DNA from: Parietaria judaica
Lineage: Eukaryota; Streptophyta; Magnoliopsida; Rosales; Urticaceae
Assembly: GCA_954871525.1 (NCBI GenBank)
Contig: OX940870.1
Location: forward strand, 15,345,501-15,409,500
DNA length: 64,000 nt
Direction: 5' to 3'
The notes under the pieces were generated by a model, which worked only from the letters and a program-made list of their open reading frames with translations, was not told where the DNA came from and ran no database searches. The stretch's first letter is position 1; every line of letters starts with the position of its first letter. This document shows positions 1 to 11,370 of the stretch, piece after piece. Both the position numbers and the translations under genes were made by a program.

Positions 1-44
1 TGTTGTTGATCTGATGGGTGGTTGGATTGGATGATTGATTCCAG

Positions 45-1198
45 GTCAAGTAGATTCGCGAGGCTACAGGGGATTCAGTGCTCGATTGCTGGGAAGAATT
101 TGTACATGAGATTCAGTTGCAGCACAGGCGATGCCATGGGGATGAACATGGTCTCCAAAGGAGTTCAGAATGTTCTGGATTACCTGCAAGGCGATTTTCC
201 TGACATGGATGTTATTGGCATATCTGGTGAGTTCTACTTGCTTACAGATATATTCATGACTTCCCCATATCGAAGCTGACATCATTGTCATTCATCACTG
301 ATCTGTTCTGTCATTTACACTTATTTAATAAAAGAGTATTCAATTTTCCTACATATTCTCTACGATATAAATGCCATTATTAATGCTTCTCCATTAAAGC
401 TCATCACCCTCCTTGCTTGAGAGGAGAAAAACCCTGGTTTGCTTATCCATATGTATATCTCAAGTCATTTTCAAAAACCCTTTTGGTTAAATCAATCAAA
501 ATAATACAGGCAACTTCTGCTCGGACAAGAAGCCTGCGGCCGTGAACTGGATTGAAGGGCGCGGCAAGTCGGTGGTGTGTGAGGCGGTAATCAAGCAAGA
601 AGTGGTGGAGAAGGTTCTGAAGACCAAAGTGGCCGCTCTGGTGGAGCTCAACATGCTCAAAAACCTCACCGGTTCCGCACTCGCAGGTGCTCTCGGAGGC
701 TACAACGCCCACGCCAGCAACATTGTGTCAGCCGTTTTCATAGCCACAGGCCAAGATCCCGCTCAAAACATCGAGAGCTCGCACTGCATCACGATGATGG
801 AGCCGGTCAACAACGGAAAAGATCTCCATATCTCCGTGACGATGCCTTCTATCGAGGTAATAATCCTTATACAAGATTACAAAGAACCAAACAATAGGAG
901 CATTGTAGCCTGAACGAGCCGTTGACGGAGCGTTAATCACGATAATTGGATGCAGGTGGGCACGGTCGGAGGAGGGACTCAGCTGGCGTCGCAAGCGGCC
1001 TGCCTGAATCTGTTGGGAGTGAAGGGAGCGAACAAAGAGTCGCCGGGATCGAACGCGCGGCTGTTGGCGACGGTGGTGGCGGGCTCGGTGCTGGCCGGAG
1101 AGCTGTCTCTGATGTCGGCCATCGCAGCCGGGCAGCTGGTGAAGAGCCACATGAAGTACAACAGATCATGCAAAGATGTCACCGCTGTGTCATCGTAA
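45..1198 (+). CDS. HMGR: HMG-CoA reductase, 3' part (last three exons)
   Basis: HMG-CoA reductase makes mevalonate from HMG-CoA using NADPH, the controlling step of the cytosolic isoprenoid pathway; plant enzymes sit in the ER membrane with the catalytic domain in the cytosol. Only the last ~256 residues are here; bases 1-44 are the end of an intron and the membrane anchor lies outside the window. Exons are 45-226, 510-856 and 956-1198, all with GT/AG borders. The first intron splits a Gly codon and the second lies between Glu and Val. Visible motifs are DAMGMNM (cofactor binding), DKKPAA (cis-loop catalytic Lys), GQDPAQN (catalytic Asp), GTVGGGT (NADPH binding) and, near the C-terminus, SHMKYNRS. 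That last motif holds the catalytic His and the Ser that is a known SnRK1/AMPK-type phosphorylation site in the family. The stop is TAA at 1196. No frame damage is seen, so the gene looks functional. Confidence 0.97.
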
Positions 1199-2402
1199 GA
1201 AAACAAGGGAGAGAGGCCAAATGGTCCCGGCGATGCAATCGAGCAGAGTTTTGTCTTCTTATGTGTAAAGAATAAGAAGAAGAGGAGTCCTCGCTGTATA
1301 GAGCACATGGAGAGGCTTGATTGATTCGGATTCCACAGTGGCTTGTGCTTGCTCTTCTTTATCTAATTTTGGGGACGGAATTCATTGTTTTAGAAGTGAA
1401 ATTAAGGTGTTTGTATGTATGTATGTATGTATGTATGTATCTGTGCAAGTAAAGATGTTTGGGGGTTTCTCACATGGGAGTGTCCCGAGTCCGAGTGTGT
1501 TCGCTGTCACTGTCTTGCTGTATTTTGTATCACCTTTCGAGACTTCATTATTATGCTTCAATTTTGAATCAATAATGGTGTCTCCCAATGTAGTTTATGC
1601 ATGTTTTTTAATGAGCTTTGTTTGGTGCCCACTGACTCTCATCTCTTCGGACCTAATGCGGATATGCCGCGTTTTATGCATTTTTTAATTCTCCACTGAT
1701 TGCTTTTATTGCGGTCATTTGAGAGCGACTCATTTCAAAACTAACATGTGACAAACTTGCCCTTGATACATAAGACAATATTGGGTCCACATTTTTAAGA
1801 GAAAATTGAATATGTATGTATGTTATGAGTGAGTGGCACTAAAGGAGATTAAAGTAGATATGTAATCTTTTATAACTTTTCTATTTGTCATTTAATCTCA
1901 AATTGTACATAATAAACAAAGTAAGCTTTCTAATTTTGTTCGGACAAAATTACCCCTGAAGCATATAACCCTAATCTTTCCTTCTAATTTCCGAATCTCT
2001 CATGACTCCCTCTAGGTAGCGTTCTTACGACCTCCCCTCCATCGTCGATGGCCCTCTCCTCGACCCGACACACGGTTTCCCCTCCTCCGCATCTATCGTC
2101 CTATTTAGACATTAGATTTTGTTTATGCATAAATTTTTTTAGTAGTTTTTCATCAATTTACAAGTTAAAGAGGCAGGAAACCACATTTTCCATTATTTGT
2201 TTCATCCCTCTTCAGAAAACCCAACGTGCAGGCGAAGTGAATGGGCTTGGGCTTAACATAGAAAGTACGAAAAAGCCCATCCATGGAGTTGATCTTCGTC
2301 CTCTGCAGCATTGGGCCTTTCTGAGTACCCACGAGAGAGAACAGAAGAGGAAACCAATGGTGATGTGTTGATGATGTACGCACACAGAAGAAGCGACGAA
2401 GA
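1199..2402. other. HMGR 3' UTR and short intergenic stretch
   Basis: The first few hundred bases are probably HMGR 3' UTR. It contains a GTAT microsatellite at about 1413-1440 and several AATAAT-like poly(A) candidates (for example near 1570). The following AT-rich stretch leads to the promoter of the next gene on the same strand. No further gene or clear mobile element is seen. Confidence 0.5.
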
Positions 2403-2578
2403 ATGACCAACACCGAGTGGAAGAGGAGATTCGGAAGCGTCAGGACTTTCGTCAGCAACTCCACCGGAGGCTTGAGAGGAGCTTCCAATCTCGCCTCCTG
2501 GGTGGTCGCTGGTACTTTGGCTTACTTTCTCTGGGTCAAACCCTCCCAGGATCTCAAGCGCCAGCAACAGGTACCATC

Positions 2579-2610
<32 letters not shown>

Positions 2611-2835
2611 GATTTTGACAGTGCGAACTTGCAGGAGAGGGCTGCGCTTGCGGCTATGGAGTCCGATCCGTTTCGCTACGTAGAGAAGCGGAAACCCATT
2701 CCCGATCCTCAGGTTCTAAATCATAGATCACGCCATTGGAATCTTGTTTGTGAAGCTCTCTAATCTGAGCTGTAATTTCAGGATAATGGTTTGATTTATG
2801 GAAAGAAGAAAGCGGAGGATGCAAACAAGGACTAG
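2403..2835 (+). CDS. small single-pass membrane protein, 99 aa, three exons
   Basis: Three exons join to a 99-residue protein: 2403-2570 (56 codons), 2635-2712 (26 codons) and 2782-2835 (17 codons plus TAG). Every border is GT/AG and every intron is phase 0. The N-terminus is basic with hydroxylated residues (TEWKRRF, then a Ser/Thr/Gly-rich part). One hydrophobic segment at about residues 30-46 (ASWVVAGTLAYFLWV) is followed by a charged, helix-prone tail with ERAALAAMESDPF and YVEKRKPIPDP, ending in a Lys-rich C-terminus. The clean splicing and lack of low-complexity sequence argue for a real gene. The layout would suit a small organelle or ER membrane protein, but I do not recognise the family and assign no function. 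Intron 1 begins with a CT then TA dinucleotide run (2578-2610). Confidence 0.8.
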
Positions 2836-4781
2836 TCTGTGAGTAAATCCCAATACAACCATCATAAAATAAAGCACACCCTTTCAATTTTGTTTATTTT
2901 TTTAATTATTAAATAGGTTTTTGGGTGTCGAATTGAATCGTGTACACACAATTCGTGTATGAATTTAGCCTTTTGGTAGTATTGTTAATATAGATATGCT
3001 TTTTTGGTGACTATCAAGATTTTGCATGCTCTTTTGCTTGCTTTCTTGGGCATCACGTTATAGCTGATAAGTTCAGAATTTAGCTGATAATTTATGTTAA
3101 TTTCTGCAGTAAAACTGTATTGCTATTCTTCTATTCTAGTTATGTCGTTTATTTATTAGTGTGTTTCAGATTTATTCAATTTTAAAGTAGGCTTTGGATG
3201 TATCGTTTTTTCGCCTAACTATATATATAGGTGACGTTTTCCAATAAACATCATCTTGAACTAAAGATTATCTTAGTCTTAGTGTTAGCTAGTGGAGAGA
3301 CTTGGCTTCCGAGAGAGTGAGGCTTGGATCGAGATCCCGGACTTAATAGGCATAAACCCGGGGTCGAGTAGGTACTGGGCTTTTGGCCTTTTTGGGTCGG
3401 TCCCGGTCTCCCAAGCTTTATGGAACTGGTCTGATTCTGGTTTTGGAAAGCATGAATATTTTTTAAAACCAGGCACCGGGTTGGGATTATGCTGAGATCA
3501 GGATTTGTATATGGCTCAGCCCAAGAAGACTGGATGCATTGATAATAATGATATTCTAATACTAGGGCCCGATACCAACCCGAACCGAGAACACACAAGG
3601 CAGTCACTCACGTAATAATGAGAATAAAAAGGAGAAGGAGACTTGGTTAAATCCCTAGAAGTCCTCTTCCCTTCCCATATACGCGAGCACGGGTCAAAAT
3701 CTTTGATCAAGTACTACTCCAACTCCTTTCCTTATTGAATACTACGAGGGAAATTTTTGCTCTGATTTTGTTGGTTTACACTATCAATCTCAATGCGTAA
3801 GGTTGACAATTGGAAAATGTTTGTAAGAGCCATCCTCATTGTATTGTGCACTCTAGTCTAGATATTTAGTAACAAAGACATAGTATTCAGGTGCCAGAGA
3901 GGCTCGAGCAATGCAGCGTGTTGAGAGAGAGCCTGCTCGTCTCTGCTCCGGTGGTCTGGTTCTACGGTGTCATCAGTCTCATGATTAGGCCTCCTCAAAG
4001 CAATTTCTCGGATTGCGAAAAATTTCAGGGAATCCTGGATATACGTTTGATTTAATTGAAGTAAATAAGATTGTATTAAATCAACATGGGGTTACCATGT
4101 CCCTGTAAAGTCCATCGACCTAACTAAGCTGCGCCTAATTGCGATCATATAATATTCATAGCTTTTGAAAAGAATGGCATTTCATTTGTCCTGTTTTTCT
4201 CTTTTTCTCATTGAAATATTGAAGCCGTTAAACTTTATAACCAACCACTCTTGAAAGGGTAATCAACTTTTTAGGAATCGCAGATATTGCGCCTCGCTGC
4301 CTGGGATTAGAGCTGCACAAATAAATCGGATCTGATTAAGCCTCAAATGCAAGCTCTTTCTTAATCTCATTCTCAAAACATTTCAAGCAAAATAATTTGT
4401 CCCTGAAGTGGAGTCTCGTTTTTCTAGTCAAATACGTAAATATTCAATTCTTTCTTAAACGAGTTACTATACAGAACAGAAGCGTGCATCGCTCTCATCC
4501 TCGTATTAGTTGAACATACGACATTAAATCTGTCTTACTACTTGATCAAGGATAAACACACATGGATTTGATCTAACTGCCACGCGTCCCGATACGACAA
4601 ACGACAGGACACCATAAATCATTCACCTATGGAATGGTCAATGGATTCTCGCCTGGTTCATTGAATCTCTCTCCCTCTCGCCCCCCATCACTTCGATTTC
4701 AGCGCCGTCTATAACCAGCTCTTCCTTTCTATAAATCTCCCACGTGTGTTCTGGCCCTCGGATAAACCTCCCCAAAATTCA
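2836..4781. other. intergenic DNA without recognisable gene
   Basis: This is mostly AT-rich sequence, including the 3' UTR of the 99-aa gene. About 3270-3620 is richer in GC, with repeated CCGGG/CCCGG-like words, and may be a worn mobile-element fragment; I found no paired termini or target-site duplication. ORFs there are short and have no recognisable motif. Confidence 0.4.
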
Positions 4782-4790
4782 TAACATTAA

Positions 4791-5290
4791 GGGATAATAG
4801 CGGCATAAGTCCTCAACCTTTACTCAATTGGGGCGGCATAGCCCCAACCTCATTTAATAGCGGTATAAGTACCAAAAGATTATTTCCGTCCATATTTGAC
4901 TAACGGAAGTAGTCAACGTTTGCATGGTCAGCTTCTCGTCAACGTGGACGCCACGTAATCGACATGTCACCATACATGTCATCCTCCATCACCATTAATT
5001 TTGCATTAAATTTGAATCCCTCCATCACCACATGCGAGGGCAATGGTTCGAATCCCTCCATCACCATTAATTTTGCATTAAATTTGATGACACGAGGATG
5101 ACGTGTGTGGTGACATGTCGGATTACGTGGCGTCCATGTTGACGAGAAGCTGACCACGCAAACATTGACTACTTCTGTTTGTCAAATATGGACGGAAATC
5201 ATCTTTTGGTACTTATACCGCTATTAAATGGGGTTGGGGCTATGCCGCCCTAGTTGAGTAAAGGTTGAGGACTTATGCCGCTATTATCCC
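4791..5290. mobile_element. Mutator-like foldback MITE, 500 bp, 9-bp TSD
   Basis: The element is bounded by a perfect 9-bp duplication TAACATTAA (4782-4790 and 5291-5299). The left end GGGATAATAGCGGCATAAGT is matched in reverse complement at the right end, and the inverted repeat runs inward for about 190-200 bp per arm, so it can fold into a long hairpin. It has no coding capacity. A 9-bp TSD with long terminal inverted repeats is typical of Mutator-like (MULE) non-autonomous elements. The centre holds a short direct repeat (TTTTGCATTAAATTTGA-like words near 5000 and 5075). Confidence 0.93.
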
Positions 5291-5299
5291 TAACATTAA

Positions 5300-5918
5300 T
5301 AACCAATTAATTAATCCTACTCATTATTTTTTAAATCTGAAATTTTAATATTTATTATTTTTTAATTGATTTAATAAAAAAGTTACATGTTATTATGTAA
5401 TGAAATGCTCATTAACATATTATTATTAATCTAGGCTTCTATTAAATGTTTCACTATTTATTTACAATGTGTAATTAGATAACTACTCTTAGAATTTTTT
5501 ATAAATACTCTTCTTTAAATTATGAATAAAATGACTCTCATTTTTCACTTCATACATCATTTCTCGGATTTTACTCTCACGTGACTATCTCTTTCTATTA
5601 TCTTCATTTTCTCACTTATATATTCTTTCGTCTTCACACAATTCACATCACTCACTCACTCACTCGCCCACTTCTATTATTTTTTACCACACTCTACAAT
5701 AATAGGTTCAGAGTAGTGTGTTTATAACATATGTGTTATTATTTTATGTTTTTCTTTTCTTTCTTTCACATTTTTAAATGCAATATTCAAAGAAAAAAAA
5801 TTATCAATTGAAAATATATGAAATTTTAACAAGAAGAAAAATATATATAATGAACATCGAGAATTTTGTTCCGTAAAATATTAAATTTATATATATATAT
5901 AAATCGAATATGCATACC
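5300..5918. other. AT-rich intergenic stretch
   Basis: Very AT-rich sequence with short TA runs and a CACT-rich patch near 5640-5670. No gene or bounded element was found. Confidence 0.5.
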
Positions 5919-5926
5919 GCTATAAC

Positions 5927-6628
5927 TAGGGGTGCAAATAATATCGGAAATCGAGTAATTATCCGGAACCGGATTGGTATCCGCATTTAATAACCGGAAC
6001 CGAATTCCGGTTCTGGGTACCCGGAATCGATTTTGAAACCGGTTCCGGGTAGTAAAATTAAAAAAACTTGGTACCCGGTACCTGGTTTATTACCATGTTT
6101 TAATTTTGTCTTTTATTTTTATGGTAATTTAATTTTTAGGGTTACTTCTCTGCACTAGGGCTCGACTTCATTTCATCCAGCCTCCCTCCCATCTCGTTGA
6201 CTTCATCAAAATCCCGCCTCCCTCCGATGCCGGAGACTATGTTTCTTTTTTCTTTTCTTTTTCTTTTCTTTTTTCGCGGGACTATGTTATACTTGATGCG
6301 GACTATTTTATTTTATGCATTTTGGACTGTTTTTTCTTTTATGCTTGATGTGCGGGATTATTTTTGTATGCAGTTTTTTAAAGATGAATGTATGTTTTTA
6401 ATTTTAAATAATATATATATATTTAAAAAAGCAGGGTAAAGGGTAAAACCGGGTACCCGGATCCGGTTCTCAAAATCGGGTACCGGGTACCGGTTATCAA
6501 AATACAGATACCCGAAAACAGGGTACCCGAATTTCAGGGTACCGGTTCCGGGTACAAATTTTTAGATACCCGGATTCCGGTTCCGGGTACCTCGAAAAAA
6601 CAGGGTACCCTACCCGGTTGCACCCCTA
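5927..6628. mobile_element. non-autonomous hAT element with GGTACC-rich ends
   Basis: The termini are TAGGGGTGCAA (left) and TTGCACCCCTA (right), an exact inverted pair. The flanks GCTATAAC (5919-5926) and GCGATAAC (6629-6636) form an 8-bp target-site duplication with one mismatch, as expected for hAT elements. Both ends are packed with GGTACC/CCGGTT/GGGTACCCGG words, probably subterminal transposase-binding repeats. The AT-rich centre codes for nothing recognisable; a T-rich 80-codon ORF at 6197 is low complexity. Confidence 0.9.
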
Positions 6629-6636
6629 GCGATAAC

Positions 6637-8104
6637 CATTAGTCTCTACTAAAATCAAAGAGCTGCAAAATCCACGAAATTATGAGTGGCTTAAACAGAA
6701 TACACTAAAAAAATTCGGAATCGCTTGGGCGCAGAGAATGGTATTGACGAGCGGTAGTGAGGTCGACAAGCAGGTTTGTGTTAGGGTGTACTAGTAATAA
6801 TAATTTCCTTACGTGTATTGAAGTATGATGAATTTGCTTATGATCAATACTAGTCTCTTCTCCCATACAATATTCATATGAATAAATAATGTTGTCGTGC
6901 ATGAATTTGTGTGGTTGGGGGTTACCAACCTGGAACTTATCATTTTCATTTTGGACCACCTAACATGCTTGGTCCCATCTCAACCATTATACTTTTCTTA
7001 TATATAGAGAAATAATAATAATAAAAGTAAAGAAATAACTAGTGTGCTAGCTTCTTCTTCTTCTCTCATCAATGACAATGAGCTAGCTACAATTGACGAA
7101 TTGCTTGCTCCCAAAATCGATGAGATAAGGGTGTGGCATGGTCTGGTTTTGACCGCACGTGACCCTATCACGCTCCCACCCACGTGTACCCCAAAACCAT
7201 CGTACTTCTTGATAGGGTCTACACACATACATACGCACACATGCATGTCAAATATGTATTGCTTATTTCTGATGTCACAGCGTACCTAATTGACCGATCA
7301 AATCCTAAATAATTACTCAACTTTCCTCCAATAATAACACTCGAGTTAATACGAAACCCTCCAAAATTAGCTATCAACAATCTCATCAAATTTTTAATTA
7401 ATTTTCTTTGAGGTTGAGGTTATAAACATATATAGGTGATTTGTTAGTGGATTTTGACTATTGTAACGCGACAAGTATTGTCGGTAACATATTCATTGTT
7501 ATAAATTTGAGCAAGACATTGAAAAAGGGGCTCAAATCTGAAAATCGTTGAATAAGAGACATGAATTGACAAGCTTTATGTCTTCTTTTGGGCAAGTAGC
7601 CATGAAGCGAATGTGGAAATGTCAGATTCAGAGCCAAATTAGGGGAGTCAGAAGTCAAGCGCGTGAAGCATACGCGATGCCTAGGAGCGCGTGGTTCAAA
7701 CAAGATTAAAAACGAGGTGCAATAGAAACCCCTTTCCTTTCACTTTCTCTGCTCCTTTCCACCATTTTCGCATCACTTCTTCTCTTTTTTATATTAATAG
7801 TTTCGCGCATTATTCTACCTTCTTTCTTCACCATCTTTTTCCCGTCGATATTCAGACATGTCGACAATCTATTGATCCGCTTCAGCAACCACTACTGCAA
7901 CGCCTGGTTCATAACGGTACTTTCTCTCTCTGTATGTATATGCATAGGCATAGCAGAAAGTTGAACGAGCTTTTGCAATTCCCATGACTGTCTTTGAAAC
8001 ACCTTAAGAAGCTTGTATAGTCATCTTCCTGCACCTCAATCTCAAGCTCATCAGTCACATGATCCTGTTCTAAGAGAACAATATTCTAACTTGGAGACAG
8101 GGAT
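6637..8104 (+). promoter_or_regulatory. upstream region of the AHL gene, with two G-boxes and a probable 5' UTR intron
   Basis: Two CACGTG G-boxes lie at 7156-7161 and 7181-7186, roughly 0.9-1 kb before the AHL start codon. A pyrimidine-rich stretch from about 7725 looks like a 5' UTR. A plausible 5' UTR intron has its donor at 7917 (G|GTACTT) and acceptor at 8100 (GACAG|G), leaving the ATG four bases into the next exon. This is inferred from splice signals only. Confidence 0.4.
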
Positions 8105-8821
8105 ATGGATGCCTTCAACGATCGCTCTCCGGAAGCCGCCCCGACGTCGAGCCGACGCCCGCGCGGGCGCCCGCCGGGCTCCAAGAACAAACAGAAGCCG
8201 CCCGTTGTTGTCGCCCGCGATGGCCCCAACGCCCTCCGCTCCCACGTTTTGGAGGTGTCGCCGGGGAGTGACGTGGTCGAGAGCGTCTCCGCCTATGCAC
8301 GCCGTCGGGGGAGGGGCGTCTGCATCCTCAGTGGAAGCGGCACGGTCGCCGACGTCACGCTGCGCCAGCCTGCTTCCGGGACCGGCGTCGTCACTCTCCG
8401 CGGCAGCTTCGAGGTGCTCTCGCTGACGGGCACGGCGCTGCCTCCCCCGGCCCCTCCGGGCGCGGCGGGGCTGTCGATATTTCTCTCTGGAGCGCACGGG
8501 CAGGTGGTGGGCGGAGTCGTGGCAGGGCCTTTGCTGGCGGATTCCAGACCGGTGGTTCTGATCGTGGCCTCATTCGCGAACGCGGTGTTCGAGAGACTGC
8601 CAGCGAGTCGTGACGAGGAGGAAGAGGAAGAGGGCGGTGCCGACGCTGACATTAGAGTGCAGCAGTCGGCTTTGATGCATTCCTCCGGCGTGGCACGAGG
8701 CGATGCTACGCAACGGCAGTTTGGAGAGGGCAGGGTTTCTTTATCGGGATTTGGAGGCGGGGCTGCGTCTCCGTTGATTTCCGGCGATCTCTTCGGATGG
8801 CCAGCCAGGCCTCCCTTTTGA
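8105..8821 (+). CDS. AHL: AT-hook motif nuclear-localized (AHL) protein, 238 aa
   Basis: AHL proteins bind the minor groove of AT-rich DNA and, as hetero-oligomers in the nucleus, act on growth, flowering and chromatin attachment. The protein has one coding exon. A type-I AT-hook, [12 protein letters not shown], lies at residues 18-29, followed by a PPC/DUF296 domain from about 45 to 165 ([17 protein letters not shown] to [13 protein letters not shown]). The core six-residue motif, usually GRFEIL, reads GSFEVL at residues 100-105. An acidic run (DEEEEEE) follows the domain, and the C-terminus ends in WPARPPF. One AT-hook and no coding intron suit AHL clade A. The chosen ATG lies just before the conserved AT-hook. 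The coding region is GC-rich compared with its flanks. The family is certain; the exact paralogue is not. Confidence 0.95.
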   Translation: MDAFNDRSPEAAPTSSRRPRGRPPGSKNKQKPPVVVARDGPNALRSHVLEVSPGSDVVESVSAYARRRGRGVCILSGSGTVADVTLRQPASGTGVVTLRGSFEVLSLTGTALPPPAPPGAAGLSIFLSGAHGQVVGGVVAGPLLADSRPVVLIVASFANAVFERLPASRDEEEEEEGGADADIRVQQSALMHSSGVARGDATQRQFGEGRVSLSGFGGGAASPLISGDLFGWPARPPF

Positions 8822-9778
8822 TTATTATTGCCCTAAAGACTCTTCAGGAATGGTCGTATTCGTAACTGAGTTGATTGATTATTTGAACTAGTATTCTTGA
8901 TTGATTGATATACAGGATTAGGGTTCATGATAGACATACAAAAACTGAGACACACTAACCTTAAGAAATAGCCCCTGAAATCTACCATGGCTTGGATCAC
9001 CTATGAAATCACTCTCATCTTAGTTTTTCAAACACTATACGCGCATGATACAACAAGCCTTACTTTGGATTCCACTGAAATGTGAAACCCGAACGCAGGC
9101 AAGAAAGCCTTATTTTCGGGAAGAGATGAAGCTAACACTGCTCGCAAGGTACATTGATTGCTCCAATTAACTCCGATAGTTTCGTTCAAAAATGAAGTTG
9201 TAATGACGAGATGTTCAGAGAATTGTCACTCCATTTTTATATAAATCATCATGATCAAATATCCATTTATGTAATGATGAGTTAGTTTTCTTTCATTTAG
9301 GGTTCGTCTGCATTTCCTTTGGGAACAAGACTTGAAATGTGTGGTTATTCGCATATCATGATCGAGCAAATATTTTTTACAATATTATCTACATATATGT
9401 TTTTCGGAGCAAAAAAACACATATACGTGTATACATATATGTTATACATGTATAAGTAACACCTTCCAAAGTTAAATGTAAGATACTTGCATGGTCTTGT
9501 TTTTCCATTTTCTATATTCTTGTTGCATGTCCGATCCATATATATAAATGGATATATGATACAAGTGTATTAATATATATATATATATATACACACATTC
9601 TGTGGCGGTCTTTCTTCTTGGTCTTTTAGAATAAAAAAATTGTAAAGTATATATCGGAGAAAAAAAAAAGCTTATACTTTTGTTGCTGTAATTATTGCAG
9701 TGTATAATCCTAACCAGACTCCGAATTTCTAGAAACCAGGGAAGACCTTATCTATTTATAATTATATATAAATATGTA
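8822..9778. other. AHL 3' UTR and AT-rich intergenic DNA
   Basis: It holds the probable AHL 3' UTR, then AT-rich DNA with a TA/CA microsatellite at about 9573-9597 and scattered ATATGTAT words. No gene was found. Confidence 0.5.
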
Positions 9779-9971
9779 TATCGTAAAATCTCTATAAATT
9801 AATAATGTTCAGAATTCAGACTGGCAAAATTTATAATTTTACCGAATTATTAATTTATAAAATAGTAGTTATATAATCATTATAACTGTTATGGGTGTTT
9901 TTTCGAAACTAATAAAAAGCAATTAATAACGGCCCAAAAATCCCCCTAGAAGCCCGTATCTCAAAACCGAG

Positions 9972-10278
9972 AGGCCTAGCATGACCCCACATAGCCCCGC
10001 GTGGCCTAGCGTGGCCCAACATAGCCTAACGTGGCCTAGCGTGGCCCAACATGGCTTAGCGTGGCCTAACCATCATGGCCCAACGTGGTCCAGCGTGGCC
10101 TAGCAAGGCCCAACGTGACCCAACGTAGCCTAGTGTGGCCTAACGTGGCCCGGCATGGCCTAGCGTGGCCCGACGTGACCCAACGTAGCCTAACGTGGCC
10201 TAGCATGGTCCGACGTGGCCTAGCGTTGCTCGGCGCGGCCCAACGTAGCCTTGCGTGGCTTAGCGTGGCCTAGCATGA
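9972..10278 (+). repeat. 10-bp tandem array inside the 5' LTR
   Basis: About 30 copies of a decamer close to CCTAGCGTGG / CCCAACGTGG follow one another in nearly perfect 10-bp phase. The matching array of the 3' LTR is at 14778-15130 with a different order of variants. Confidence 0.9.
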
Positions 10279-10552
10279 CCTAAAGACGGCCACGCAGGCC
10301 ACGCAAGCCACACAAGCCACGCAAAGTAATATTTAATTACTTAAGGCTTCCAACAAGTAATTATTTATTATTTAGAGGTCCCTAGACCCTCCTATAAATA
10401 AGAAGTTCATTCTAAACAAACGGTAACTCCGATTCAAACGCTCTATATAGCGATAAACATAGTTTTCTCTCTTCTATAAATATTTGGTAGAAATCTCTTA
10501 CTAAGTTCGGAATCGGTTCTCAGCGATCGCCGACCTATATCCCGAGTCCTAT

Positions 10553-10691
10553 GAATTCGTGCCGTGTATACCCGATATTTAATCGTGTTTGACACGGTTG
10601 GACCCATATCCATTTATGGTAGACCCAGACCCGTTTAAATTGTGTCGTAACCGTTTCGTGTTTCGTGTCTGGCCCCAAATTGCCACCCCTA
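10553..10691. mobile_element. hAT-like fragment inserted in the 5' LTR only
   Basis: Sequence absent from the 3' LTR interrupts the U5 repeat after GAGTCCTAT and ends TTGCCACCCCTA, a hAT-type terminus. It contains CGTGTTTGACACGG and CGTTTCGTGTTTCGTGT words. The other terminus and a full TSD are not recognisable, so it looks truncated. It arrived after the gypsy insertion. Confidence 0.6.
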
Positions 10692-11272
10692 CTTTGCGGT
10701 GACGGGTCGAAGAACCTAATCACGGTCCGACATTTAGCTGAGGATCCGATCGTTGACCTTCCATACGGAGGTTCTGGTTCTCAGCGGTCACCGACCTATA
10801 TCCCGAGTCTTACGATTCCAGCCTCAGGGCCAGAGATAACACGCCGGAGGAAGGTCCAAACGCTGTTCGATTCCCGCTGAACACGCCGAAGGAATGTCCA
10901 AACGCCGTCCGACTCCCGCCTCAGCCATCGGCCACCAACTCACTAGAGGAATCGCCAGCTCACCAAAGGAGAGTCTAAGCGCTGTCCGACTCCCGTCCCG
11001 GCCATCGTTTCCAAGCTCGCCCAGGCCAGCTCAGGAACGGCTCCATCAACGCCTGCTATGACTACGAGATGACCTGATCCCACTTGGCTACAAGTGGGTA
11101 CGTAGGCATCCTCACAACACTCAACGAGGCACGACATCACATCACCATCACCTCCAGAATGCAAGAATTCCAAGCCCCAAGCCCACAAGAAAGTCAACAA
11201 ACGATGAGGGGCCCGGCCTGATCCGCACAAGTGGGCCGCAACAAAGTTGATCCATTTTTCGGCATCAACATT

Positions 11273-11293
11273 TTTGCGCTAGAAGGAGGGGTG
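11273..11293 (+). other. putative primer-binding site
   Basis: Directly after the 5' LTR, TTGCGCTAGAAGGAGGGG-like sequence matches the same position of the minus-strand relative (TGGCGCTAGAAGGAGGGG, just left of 38053). Conservation of this block next to both LTRs suggests the reverse-transcription primer site; the tRNA was not identified. Confidence 0.6.
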
Positions 11294-11370
11294 CAACACG
11301 AGATCAAGCCTCTGAGTAGCCCCCAACAATCAAGTTTTCAACCTTTTCTTTCAATTTTCTAGGATGTCGT

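Larger units (their letters stand above)
9887..11270 (+). repeat. 5' LTR of the gag-only gypsy element
   Basis: It starts TGTTATGG and ends GGCATCAACA. It contains a decamer array, a CCTATAAATA TATA-like box near 10391, and U5 sequence with ACCTATATCCCGAG words. Unlike the 3' LTR it carries an extra hAT-like fragment (10553-10691), and part of the second U5 repeat is deleted. Confidence 0.9.

Noticed and set aside
3251..3710. A gene in the GC-richer patch after the 99-aa gene
   Set aside because: Overlapping ORFs on both strands share low-complexity CCGGG-type sequence and show no conserved motif or splice pattern.
8051..8652. Minus-strand and alternative-frame ORFs over the AHL gene
   Set aside because: They are long only because the AHL coding sequence is GC-rich; the AHL frame alone carries the AT-hook and PPC motifs.
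9972..10278. CRISPR-like or protein-coding repeat array
   Set aside because: The units are contiguous 10-bp repeats without spacers, inside an LTR of a plant element. The repetitive ORF at 10085 is a by-product of the 10-bp period.
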